Origin: Vitis vinifera
Lineage: Eukaryota; Streptophyta; Magnoliopsida; Vitales; Vitaceae
DNA: 64,000 nt
Assembly: GCF_030704535.1 (NCBI RefSeq)
Contig: NC_081813.1
Coordinates: 342,501-406,500, forward strand
Reading direction: 5' to 3'
The position numbers and the translations under genes were made by a program. The notes below the pieces were generated by a model. It saw nothing but the letters and a program-made list of their open reading frames with translations. It was not told the DNA's origin and did no database searches. Positions 33,676 to 45,182 of the stretch are shown here, piece after piece. Positions within the stretch are counted from its first letter, which is position 1, and each line of letters begins with the position of its first letter.

Positions 33676-36039
33676 ATGGCCATCTCTCCACTTCTCTTCC
33701 TCTCCTTATTCTTCTTCTTCTCATTTCTCCCATTCCTTCCTTTCTATTCAGCTTCAGCCTCAGCTCTTCATAGGACTTACATTGTCTTCGTCCAACACGA
33801 CGCCAAGCCCTCTGTTTTCCCAACCCACAAGCACTGGTACGACTCGTCCCTCAGATCCCTATCCTCCACCATTCAAACCACGTCTCATTCCGAAACTAGT
33901 AGGATTCTCCACACCTACGAGACTGTGTTTCATGGGTTTTCTGCAAAGCTATCTCCTTTGGAGGCTGACCAGCTCCAAAAGGTGTCTGGTATTGTTGGGG
34001 TTATTCCTGAGCAGGTCAGGGAATTGCAGACCACTAGGTCTCCTCAGTTTCTGGGGTTGAAGACGACGGATAGTGCTGGGTTGTTGAAGGAGTCTGATTT
34101 TGGGTCCGATCTGGTGATCGGAGTTATTGATACTGGGATCTGGCCGGAGAGGCAGAGTTTCAATGACAGAAATTTGGGTCCAGTTCCGGCGAAGTGGAAG
34201 GGGGAGTGTGTGGGTGGGAAGGATTTTCCGGCTACTTCGTGTAACCGGAAGTTGATCGGAGCGAGGTTCTTTTGTGGTGGGTACGAGGCTACAAATGGTA
34301 AGATGAACGAAACGTTGGAGTCCCGTTCGCCGCGGGACTCCGACGGGCACGGTACCCACACTGCGTCGATCGCCGCCGGGAGGTACGTGTTTCCGGCCTC
34401 CACTCTCGGCTACGCTCGTGGCGTCGCGGCGGGGATGGCTCCCAAAGCCCGCCTCGCCGCTTACAAGGTTTGCTGGAATGCTGGCTGCTACGACTCCGAC
34501 ATTCTCGCTGCGTTCGACGCCGCCGTCGCCGACGGAGCCGACGTCGTGTCCCTCAGCGTTGGTGGCGTCGTAGTCCCCTACTACCTCGATTCTATCGCCA
34601 TCGGCGCCTTCGGAGCTTCCGACCACGGAGTGTTCGTTTCCGCCTCCGCCGGCAATGGAGGCCCCGGCGGCCTCACCGTCACTAATGTCGCACCCTGGGT
34701 CACAACCGTCGGCGCCGGAACAATGGATCGTGATTTCCCCGCCAACGTAAAGCTCGGAAACGGAAAGTTGATTCCGGGCGTAAGCGTCTATGGCGGACCT
34801 GGGTTGGCCCCTGGGCGGCTCTATCCTCTGATATACGCTGGAAGTGTAGGTGGCGATGGATACTCATCATCACTCTGCTTGGAAGGATCCTTAGATCCCA
34901 GTTTCGTAAAAGGAAAAATCGTATTATGTGACAGAGGAATCAATTCAAGAGCTACCAAAGGTGAAGTTGTGAGAAAAGCTGGTGGAATTGGAATGATACT
35001 CGCTAATGGTGTGTTCGACGGCGAAGGCCTGGTGGCTGACTGCCATGTCTTGCCGGCCACCGCCATCGGAGCATCCGGAGGTGATGAGATTCGGAAGTAC
35101 ATCACAGTGGCTTCCAAATCCAAGTCACCGCCCACCGCCACCATAATTTTTCGGGGAACCAGGCTAGGGGTCCGTCCAGCCCCTGTCGTGGCCTCATTCT
35201 CCGCCCGTGGCCCCAATCCAGAGTCACCGGAGATACTCAAGCCCGATGTCATTGCTCCAGGGCTGAACATCCTCGCAGCCTGGCCCGACCGAGTTGGCCC
35301 ATCTGGGATTCCGTCTGACAAGCGCAGAACAGAGTTTAACATACTCTCTGGTACATCAATGGCGTGCCCACATATATCTGGTCTAGCTGCATTGCTGAAG
35401 GCTGCCCACCCAGAATGGAGCCCGGCAGCAATTCGATCAGCCTTGATGACAACCGCATACACAGAAGATAACCGGGGCGAGACAATGTTGGATGAAGCCA
35501 CAGGGAATACCTCAACTGTAATGGATTTTGGAGCAGGCCATGTTCATCCTCAAAAGGCCATGGACCCTGGCCTAATCTATGACTTAACCTCCAATGATTA
35601 CATCGACTTCCTCTGTAACTCAAATTACACTGTCACCAACATTCAGATGATCACCAGGAAGATGGCGGATTGCAGCAAGGCAAGGAAGGCCGGCCATGTT
35701 GGGAACTTGAATTATCCATCCATGTCTGCTGTTTTCCAGCAATATGGAAAGCACAAGTTCTCGACTCATTTCATACGAACCGTGACCAATGTTGGGGACC
35801 CCAATTCAGTATACCAAGTGACAGTGAAGCCCCCCACTGGAACACTGGTGACTGTACAGCCGGAAAAGCTTGTGTTCAGGAGGTTGGGGCAGAAGCTGAA
35901 CTTCCTGGTGAGGGTGGAAGCCATGGCAGTTAAGCTCTCACCAGGAAGCACTAGTATAAAGAGTGGCTCTATAGTATGGGCAGATGGGAAGCACACTGTC
36001 ACTAGTCCCATAGTTGTGACACTGGAGCAACCTCTGTAG
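33676..36039 (+). CDS. SBT1.5: Subtilisin-like serine protease SBT1.5
   Basis: This intronless frame encodes 787 residues, the usual length for plant S8A subtilases. Residues 1 to about 29 are a signal peptide (LLFLSLFFFFSFLPFLPF). An I9 inhibitor propeptide follows to about residue 117 (TYIVFVQHDAKPS, HTYETVFHGFSAKL). The catalytic triad is complete: D152 (GVIDTGIWPE), H225 (DSDGHGTHTAS), S561 (LSGTSMACPH), with oxyanion Asn N327 (SAGNGGPG). A protease-associated insert occupies about 360-500 (GKIVLCDRGINSRATKGE), and an Fn3-like C-terminal domain starts near 680 (NLNYPS, RTVTNVGD). The propeptide and C-terminus match Arabidopsis SBT1.5 (At3g14240), including the PVVASFSARGPNPE region. The protein should be secreted to the apoplast and self-activate by prodomain cleavage; substrates are unknown. 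The first half of the S8 domain is GC-rich compared with its surroundings. Confidence 0.96.
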   Translation: MAISPLLFLSLFFFFSFLPFLPFYSASASALHRTYIVFVQHDAKPSVFPTHKHWYDSSLRSLSSTIQTTSHSETSRILHTYETVFHGFSAKLSPLEADQLQKVSGIVGVIPEQVRELQTTRSPQFLGLKTTDSAGLLKESDFGSDLVIGVIDTGIWPERQSFNDRNLGPVPAKWKGECVGGKDFPATSCNRKLIGARFFCGGYEATNGKMNETLESRSPRDSDGHGTHTASIAAGRYVFPASTLGYARGVAAGMAPKARLAAYKVCWNAGCYDSDILAAFDAAVADGADVVSLSVGGVVVPYYLDSIAIGAFGASDHGVFVSASAGNGGPGGLTVTNVAPWVTTVGAGTMDRDFPANVKLGNGKLIPGVSVYGGPGLAPGRLYPLIYAGSVGGDGYSSSLCLEGSLDPSFVKGKIVLCDRGINSRATKGEVVRKAGGIGMILANGVFDGEGLVADCHVLPATAIGASGGDEIRKYITVASKSKSPPTATIIFRGTRLGVRPAPVVASFSARGPNPESPEILKPDVIAPGLNILAAWPDRVGPSGIPSDKRRTEFNILSGTSMACPHISGLAALLKAAHPEWSPAAIRSALMTTAYTEDNRGETMLDEATGNTSTVMDFGAGHVHPQKAMDPGLIYDLTSNDYIDFLCNSNYTVTNIQMITRKMADCSKARKAGHVGNLNYPSMSAVFQQYGKHKFSTHFIRTVTNVGDPNSVYQVTVKPPTGTLVTVQPEKLVFRRLGQKLNFLVRVEAMAVKLSPGSTSIKSGSIVWADGKHTVTSPIVVTLEQPL

Positions 36040-39000
36040 TTAGGGTTTTGGGTTTTGGGGTTTAGGAATTTTCGTTTCCTTCTTATAGGATTATTAATTA
36101 ATTATCTCTCCCTATGTATAAGTAAACGTTTTCTATATCAGAAAGCGAGTGGAGTAAGAAAAATGTTTGAAGAAATGTTGTGTGTTGAGAAGAGGCCAAG
36201 AGCAATGAAAGAACTGCTTTTGTTACTTTAAAAAAATTTCTATCTTGGGGTTGAATCTTTTCAACTTACCATAATTTGTTTAAGGCATGTTTGGGCAAGT
36301 GCTTGTGGGGAAGGGAGGATGGTGTTTTTTGTGGTGTAGTTTTGAACTCACAGGATCTGCGTATGTATGCTAAATGCCTAGCAACAAAGCGACCATGATA
36401 ATGACAATCATCAAGACAAAAATCATGTGTGTGCATGGACTTTATTAGCTTTTCCCCTGTTTCTTTTTGTATTTAGTGTGTGTACTCTGTTGTGTGTCTT
36501 TCAGAGACAGGAGGCTTGCATTTGGAGTATCCAAGACTCTTGTTGATTGGTTGGTGAATTTCACCAAGATTGAGCTGAACCCCAGGTTGAATTCAGAAAC
36601 TGGGTTTTGATAGCCAAATGAAGAACTCGGTTCCGGTTCGGGTTCGATTACTTGCATATGGAGCAGAAATGAAGCAACGAATCTTTCCCGCTTTTGACCC
36701 ACTAGGCCCTCATAGTTGGAACTTTCTCTATCTGACATTAGATATTTCCATCACTCCATATAGACACAACTTCTTCCCCACATTGTGTCTCATGGGACTA
36801 CGGAGTCCCTCTGGGCACTCATACTCTTGTATTGGGTCAGAGCCAATGGCCCAACACAACTTCATCAGGGCCAACACAACTTCTTCCTCACATTGTGTCT
36901 CATGGGATTTCGGAGTCCCTCTGGGCACAATACGACACGTATTGGGTCAAAGCCAATGGCCCAATACAACTTCATCAGAGCTAACAGAACTTCTTCCTCA
37001 CATTGTGTCTCGTGGGATTACGGAGTCCCTTTCAGCACTCATACTCTCGTATTGGGTCAGAGCCAATACAACTTCATCAGAGCCAACACAACTTCTTCCT
37101 CACACTGTGTCTCATAGGATTACGGAGTCCCTCCAAGCACTCAGTCTCATACTAGGTCAAGAATCGGTTCTGATAGTATTTATAATCACCATTATCATAA
37201 TTAATGTCAACTTTTGTGAGAAAGGCGATGCAAGCACCAGCTTAATGACAACAACTTAGCTGGAAAAAGGACCCACTGCTTTACAACTGTGGCCTATAAT
37301 TATGGGGTTTCATGCAATTACTGCACCTGCTTTGTCTCTTCTGACATGTCTCTTTCTCTTCCCATTGCAGATTATGCCCTTCAACCCACCATGACCTCTG
37401 AAAAGAACTCTGGCCTTCAATATCCAGTTTAGTTGGAGAGGCCCAACCCCACTGAACATGGGCCTAAGCTTACCTGGCTTAGGCTTCACATGGGCTTGTC
37501 TGTATTAGTATTGGTCTCATCCAAGCCACCCTCTCACTCAATCCAAAGCCACCAGCCCAGACAACCGATGGCCCAAGGACTGATTTTGATGACACCAAAG
37601 GACTCAAAATAGGGAGGTGATGAGGTCACCATCTGGGGAGCCTGCCAACAATGTCATCAAACTCATCACCATCTCCACCTCTCGGTCCCGAACACAACCC
37701 GAGTTGCCCTTTGAAAATGCTATGGTATCAAATAAGTACTGCATCAACCCACAATCCAAACCGTTAAATAAATGTACAAAGAAATAAAATCTAAATATAA
37801 ACAAATATGACCTAGACATAAAACAATCAGACCATTAATAAGATACAAAGTAACGAGACCTTTTTGACCGACCCACGATTTAAATTTTAAACCTTAGATG
37901 TTGAGTCGCATACAAGGCGCAGCCAGGGCCTAGAGACATGTCCGGCACCAGATGAACCCGACAAGGGTGGCTCATGGATAAGCCAAGAATACACAGTGTT
38001 TGAAGATAAAATATATCAAGTGGGCCGACATGTTGCAATCACTTAGGTCAATAAAAGATAAAAAAAGACATGTCGACACCATACACCCATTTATGTGATT
38101 AGCCGCATAAATAATAGTAAATGACAGCATGATTTTGGTACGGTGTAATTCACCTAGTACCATATGTGTTGGATGGATAAAAACGAACCTAAATGGCCCC
38201 AAATGGGCCAAATCCTCTATGTTATGCCGTCTCCCGGGTTCACCCTTGGCTCTAAATTGATCTCTTCCATGTAATACCTTTGCGGTAAGATTGTCCGTGA
38301 TAAATGTTTTATAATTAAAAAATTTAGAATATGTTTAACAATATTTCTTAACAATGTTCTGAAAAAATAGATTAGCATTGTGTCGTCTCAAGGGGTGATC
38401 GCTCTTATCTCTAAATTCTTCCTCATGTCGTTCATAAGATACTATCATAGTAAAATTCTTCAAACAAGACTTTATATAATTGAAAAGCTTAAAATTTGTT
38501 TATCAATATTTTAAACATTTTTTAAAAATAGTTCATAATTATTTTCAAGAACAAAACTCTGTTTGGAATTTCAAATATGAAAATACAATTTTCTTAATTT
38601 ATGCTTCATGAAAAATGTTACACCTTTATACATCATGTAAAAGTTCTCATAATATTCTCTATATTATCAATTATTACTCAAAACACTTTATAAAAACAAT
38701 TAACAATACTTCAAATTTGTTTTTAAAAGTAGTTGATTTTTAAAACAAAATTTTCTATCAAAGTCTATCATTTTTTTTTTCAATTAGAAAATTGTTTGTG
38801 TTCTATAGAACAAAACAACGATCTTCAGGTCTAATTTTCAAATAGGCTCTTAAAATTTTAGAAAATTACATAGTATCAAAAGCATATCGGTTTTAAAATA
38901 TCTAGTTGAACTTTAATATATGATTTCTCATGAGATCCATATCCTAATCATATTCTTATATTCCTATTCTTTTTTTTCAACCCACTCATGCATTCCTTGT

Positions 39001-42000
39001 ACCATAACAATATTATTGTTCCTAATCATATTTTTTTCATCATTTATTTATATTTTTAATGTCCTTAATCACAATTTTTTACACATGGGATATTTAACCC
39101 CACCCATAATTTTGGTAGCTTTAAAATTATAACTATCCAAAAGATTTTGATAGGCAGATGAGTACCCAATGTATGGGTCTTGGTGGGGAGAATTTATTAA
39201 TTTGGCTTGGGTCTATAGTGGTGAGGAGGGTTGCACCCACTTGCCCACTTGCCCACTTGGCTTTGACCATGGGCCTCAACCCACACGTTTTACCCTTTTT
39301 TTTTATTGTTTTTTCTTGGGAAGAATATATATATCAATATTTTAATAAAGTGAAGCGTGTGCGGCACGAGCCCATTGTCTTCTTGGACCGTCTTGGGATC
39401 AAACTATTAATTTCACATAAAAGGATAAAACTTACCCTAATCACAATCACGCCCATCATTTCATATATATATATATATAAATTAAGTCAATATGTCTTAT
39501 GGGTTCCTATAATAATTAACAATTCTTATATTAAAGTAAACGTCTTATCATCGGGAAAAAAATTACCATTATTACTTATTTTATCATTTTTAATACGAGA
39601 ACTCTAATCGCGTATGATTTTTATCTACCTAAATATCTAAATAAGTTGCTCGAAACTTCTCTATTTACTTATCATCCATCTACATCATTAATCATAAGTC
39701 CATTCTTTGTTAACATGACTTGGTTCATTGATTAAGGACACATATTTCATCATATTTCCTTTAAGAACCTATTAAAGCAATATACGTGTAAAGAGACATT
39801 AATCTCATTATCTAGCAATTGATGCACGGCATCTTCTCACAGAGTTCAATTTCATCAGGTCCATATGAAGAACAACAGGGCCTTAGATGAGTCTTCTACG
39901 GGAACTTTCATTCAAAGCTTGTAACAGTGTTTCCCCTCATCTTCCAACACCAATACGCCAAAACTTGTCCAGAAGGGAAGTGGGATAAGAAGTAGGGTTG
40001 AAGGGAGGGGATGGGTTAAGCTTAGAAAGAAATAGCAAATGGCCGAAGATGGGATGTCACCATAAGGAATAGTGACACAAGAGAAGGTTTTGGAAGGTAG
40101 CCAAAGTGGAAAATAATGGAAGAGGGTTGGAAACTGGACGTAAGCAGATGAGGCGAAAGCGTGTGGCCTTGTCACATTACCAACAGTCTTCTACACACTC
40201 TAATACACAAAATTACAAATAAACAAAAAAAACTAGGTATACCCGTATAGAGGTACCCCCCTTCATGTGTCATTAGCCTAGAGGCCCTCTTTTTGTGGGT
40301 CCATCTCCTACTTTTCCTTTTCATTTTTTGCATTTTTTTCATTTTTTTAAAAAAATTATTTTTTTATTTTGGGGTTTTGTCCTCTTCGCTTCTCTCTCTA
40401 GATATTCCTCATTTACGGTAGATGCCAGTGCATGAACCTCCTCTCTTCTCAAATTTTCATTTGCCAATTATAGCCCTTTGCTGTCAAAAAATAGGACAGC
40501 TGCGTTGAATCATTTGTCTTTGCATTCTTCCCAGGTTACCCCTCTCCCTTTCTTTTATTCACCAAATTGCCACCACTCGTAAAAATTGTTTTATAGAATT
40601 TAGGAAATATGAAAAATAATTTCTCCTTTTTTTTCTCAGTACTGCAGTATATAATTTTTTTCACTCTTTAAGATTGGATTGAAAATTCTTCTTTTTTTTA
40701 ATTTAATAAAATATTTTTGTCTTCATCAAATAATTTGGCTTATAAAAGGGTTTAAACCTTAGATTCAAGAAAAGCATTGTTTTTCCTATTTAACTTATAT
40801 TAAAATGCATTATTATTTTAAAAATTATAACTTTCGCTTTAATTTTTAGTCACTTATTTCTAAACATACGTAACCAAATAAAATGTTATTTGTAAGTGGA
40901 ATCATTTTTAACTTATATAGGAATTTATTTCCGTTTTTAAACTATGACTTTAATTTTAATTTATTGTCCAACCCAACTAACGGGTTTAAAGCTAGTCACC
41001 TTCATCTCAATCCCATGTTATTATTTAAATTAATTTCTATAATAAGGTGGGTTAGTCCAAGAAGGGAAATTTCTCATATCCATATCCCCAAAAATTAATT
41101 ATATTAAAAAATAAATATATTTTGTAAATAAATAAATTTTATAATTTACTTTTATGAAAAATATTTTTCTTATTTTATATGTGATAAAAAAAGATAAAAG
41201 TGAAAAAATAAAATCATTTTTATATTTATTTTTTAATATTTATAATTGGAGAGAGACGAGAATAAGATAATACTTAAACTCAAGATGGTTCAGAGATGGA
41301 TTAAAAAAAAAAAATTTAAACCCACCTTTAACCCTGATTAGTATTATCACAAACCTCATGGTACTAGAAAAAAAAAAGGGATGAGCAATTTGAAAAGTAT
41401 AAAACACTCGTCCTATTATCATCCCTAGATCATTAAGTTTGGTTTGTAGGAATGGGATGGGATATCGCCGCCCTATTACATCTATCGTCATTACAGGCAA
41501 TGATACTCATCACCTTTGTCTCTACTCATGTATTGAAGTGGAATAAACTTCAACTTTGATAGCAGAAAATGTGGGAAAAATCCAGAGAAGAATTTGGATT
41601 TGGTGTCTGTGACCTGAATTGAAGCAAAGGTTGTGTATGGCCTGATGATAATTGATAAGAATGGGTTGTAGTGTTTTGGACTAATGAGTCTATGAGGATG
41701 GAGAAGCACCTGAATTCAAGAAAAGTTAGGCGATTCAACATGCTTTTTTTTTCTAAGTCAAAGTAGGTGATGAATCCATCTATTCTATAAAAGATTAGGT
41801 AAACCACCTCATCTCATGTGAAACATTTAGAATTTAATCTCCACACATTTCTCTAGTTTTGCCTTCAAACTCCATCCTTAGGTGTACACATGGATACATG
41901 TTTACTTGTCAAAATTTATAGGAGTCCACCTTTAAAGTTGAAGCAAAATACCTCATTCCACAAACAAAATTATTTTCCATTAAAAACTTTGTCACATGTA

Positions 42001-45000
42001 TTTTCTAACTAAAAACTTTATTTTTGCTTTGAAAAATAAAAAATTGTTTTCATAAAAAATTTTAAAATCCGTCTTTTACTTCTAATACAGGTGTTGCTTG
42101 CTTTGAATTAATTAACTCTCACACTTTTTAAATGCATTTACAAAAGACTTTATTTGAGAGTAATTCTTTCATGTAGAACATATTTTAAGAAGAATATTTT
42201 AATATTTGAATATGTAAAAAATACTTTTATAATATTTTAAAAGTAATGTCTAAGAATCACTTTTAGTAATTCTACTATTTTAAAAAATGTTTGTTCAGCA
42301 TTTTATTTGAATAAAAAAAGCGCTTCTAATGATTTCAAAATTACTTTTAAATAAGTTCTAAAATAAATAAAATTTCCCTATTGTTTTCACATATGGGATG
42401 AACGCTTCTTATAAATGACAAGAACTTTCACTCGTAGCTAATTTGAAGTATACTTATTGCACATAATATCATTAATAACAAATTATTAATTAAACTTGAG
42501 TTTTTATTTACTAAAGTAGAAGCAACAATTTTCTTAATTAGAAGTCCATTGAGAGATGAAATGGGATATGTTGTTCCTGATTCAACCGGGGTCAGGTCTA
42601 TCTAAGTTAGTGGAGGTTTAGACAGTCTTCTTCCCTATGTCGTGCCTCTCAGAGTTTTTGTTCAACAGTGTTAAGATTGGATGAGCTTTTTACTTACACA
42701 ATGGATGTCCGAACAAGTGGTTCGAGTACGCCTCTCCTAAGTTTAAGTCAGACAAAGATAGTTTGAACTACTCAAATGAGAGAGTGAATATGTCAGCCTA
42801 TGCGCCTATGCGTACCTTGTTTGTGCTATTAGATGGCTTTTATAATGCTAAAGAGAGCATCACTGTAGTGTTGACTAAGCACTTTGACCTTCTCTATAAT
42901 GATGATTGTTTTGCAGGTGGCAAGACAATCTTCATAGTTTTGGGTGACTGGCAAGTGTTGTCAACTGATATGCTATGATGTTTAACCATGCAACCGCCTA
43001 TCCCTTCAACTTATTGATGGCCTGGGGTTACGTGTAGCATTTAATTGACATGGACTTGAAGGCTATCGGAGATCCCTTCAATTGTTCCTATGTTAGGCAC
43101 AAATGATCACATAGGCCAATGGGTCTTGAAGGCTCAACTGGACAATCCTGTCCGTTTAGGAAGCTCGGTCTCCTTTGATCGCCTGACCTTATAGAAAATA
43201 GGGGTCTCATTGTGCCAAGTACTAGATGGGTTGGTAGAGATCCAAATGGGATGTCTTGGATGGATTGCATGCCGATGATAGGCGATCAAGGAGTCCAAAT
43301 ACGAAAAGGGACACGTGAAGGGAGTTCAGGGGAACCCCCACATGATACAATCGTAAGCAATGATGGTTGAAGAAGGCATTTGTTTCAATTTTGAATGCAA
43401 TATGCTTTAGGGTTGGAAACTTCTCCAACCAAGATGAGACCTTCCAAAAGTGTCCCACAAATTCAAGTTTGTCTCAACAAGTTCATAGCATAAAATTAGG
43501 AATATTCCAACAAACCCCCCCTCATTTGGCCGCCAAGAAAATAAAATTTTCTACACACTAATCTCCTGCCTAGAATTCCTTGAAGTGCTTTAGTCAAAAA
43601 GCACACTTTGAACAGAGCTTGATGAATTAAATTGAATAATAACTCTGACCACCTTGTTTTTAGGGTTTAATTCAACACATCTGAAAATTTCCTATTTGTT
43701 ACAAATAAATAAAAATCAGCATTTCATTAGTCATTACATGATTGAACGAAAAATTTCGCCGTCTTTCACTATTTCCTTCAAAATAAAATGAAAAAAAAAA
43801 TCTAAAAAAAAAAAAATTAATAATAAAATAATTCCCCATAGAATATTTTTTCCACTTTTGAAGGCCAAGGCCACGTGTGATTCCTAAAAGGTAAAGAAAA
43901 TATAAAAAAATGCATGGTTAAAAGATGTATTTTCCCCCAAACTTTATTCTTATTTCTATAAGAAAGAAAAGGGCCAAAATATTTTAATATTTTCTTTTAT
44001 TTTTGCCTTAGTTTTTATTACATTTTTCAATTACACTTAATATAAGAAAACTAAATTCCTTTTAACTTTATCTTTATTTTTTATCTAATGTTTTCAATAA
44101 ATTATTGAGAAATGAATTTTTTTTGGAACTTTCTTTATCTTTATTTAACAAAAAAAATAAGGAAATATATATAAAATATTTTTCTTCTCTTTTTATAATT
44201 CTTTTTTTACTTTTTTTTAATTACTTACAAACATAATAAAATCCCAATTGTTTTTTTTTTATAATAATTTTACAGTAAGTTTGATTCCCAAAAAAATTGA
44301 AAGAAACAAAATAAAGAGTAATATATATATAAAAACTTAAAAAAGGAAGAACTTTATAAAAAATTTCGCCCTTATTAGTTTATGAAAAAATGGAGGAAAA
44401 GATAATTAATTTTTTTTTTTATAAAAAAATACTTTTACTTTCTCATTTTTATCCAAGGAAAATGGGGGAATCTTTTAACATTTTTTTCTTATTTCTTCTT
44501 CAATTTTTTTTTTTCTTTTGCTTCACCTATTTTATGGCAACCAAATATACATATGAAGAGAAATATAGTTTCCTTATATATTTTCTTTCCTTTCTCAACC
44601 TATTCCCAACAATGACACCCAATCTTAATAAATAGGGATGAGGGATAGATGTGGGACAAGTCACAAAATTTAAACAAAACAAGGTGAGTATGGAAAATTT
44701 TTAATTGGGACAAGGGTGAAAATGGGTTTTTACATAGGATGAAGCTATGATGAGGTGTCTACTCCTATGTTTGGTTGAAATAAAAATAAATATTCATAGG
44801 AAATTTCAAGACACTCTCCTAACCTATTTATCTTCATCTTAAACTTACGTATTAAATACGAATGTGTCTCTTAAACAACCAAACATGGTCTTAAGAATTG
44901 GTTTTTAACGTAAGAAAAGGGCAAAAGTTGGAAAAATTTAAATTATTTCATCTCAATGCCAAAAAGATTTTCATCCTGGTAAATTAGAGTTGGAGGTAGG

Positions 45001-45035
45001 GGTAATGTGGTAAAACCGTAGCACAGCTACTTTAA
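36040..45035. other. Nine-kb intergenic region without a recognisable gene
   Basis: SBT1.5 3' UTR to about 36200, then the minisatellite above. At 37260-38300 the sequence is of mixed composition (GGCCCAACCCC, CCTTTGAAAATGCTATGGTATC), possibly old LTR debris. From 38300 to 38900 and 40300 to 41250 it is AT-rich. At 42540-43560 a more GC-balanced block holds short open segments (for example 42763-42978) but no domain I recognise. From 43730 to 44640 it is again very AT-rich. No tRNA, rRNA or complete transposon is visible. Confidence 0.45.
36760..37165. repeat. Minisatellite, unit about 110 bp, almost four copies
   Basis: The marker CACATTGTGTCTCATGGGA followed by CGGAGTCCCT recurs at 36779, 36889, 36999 and 37101 (spacing 110, 110 and 102 bp; the last unit has lost about 8 bp). 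Each unit also holds GTATTGGGTCA and AACTTCATCAG. The long open frame across it (36618-37259) results from the repeat and is not a gene. Its origin, host satellite or transposon-internal repeat, is not visible. Confidence 0.85.
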
Positions 45036-45043
45036 TATAAAAT
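45036..45043 (+). promoter_or_regulatory. Probable TATA box of the ERF-VII gene
   Basis: TATAAAAT lies 147 bp before the ATG, leaving room for a leader of about 110 bp that is CT-rich near the start codon. Confidence 0.45.
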
Positions 45044-45182
45044 CCCTAACCTTTTGTTTAGAACTCATTTTTCGGAAGAAAAACCCTGCAAATTCGCTCT
45101 TTTTTCGCTTCCAATTTCGAAATCGATTTCCATTTCTCAGCTTTCGAGCCCTCATAATCTCTCCCACAATCTGTGAGAAACG

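Noticed and set aside
33949-35501. Long minus-strand open stretches opposite the subtilase gene (33949-34626, 34821-35501)
   Set aside because: They are antisense shadows caused by GC-rich codons of SBT1.5. They show no domain and no independent start context.
36618-37259. 213-codon plus-strand open frame
   Set aside because: It spans the 110-bp minisatellite and its repeated peptide follows the repeat. No domain or splice context supports a gene.
39912-40175. 87-codon minus-strand frame, hydrophobic and Ser/Pro-rich
   Set aside because: No homology that I recognise. Composition follows the local T/C-rich strand.
42715-42740. GGTTCGAGTA resembling a tRNA T-arm
   Set aside because: No acceptor or anticodon stem can be folded around it. 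No other tRNA-like signal was found in the window.
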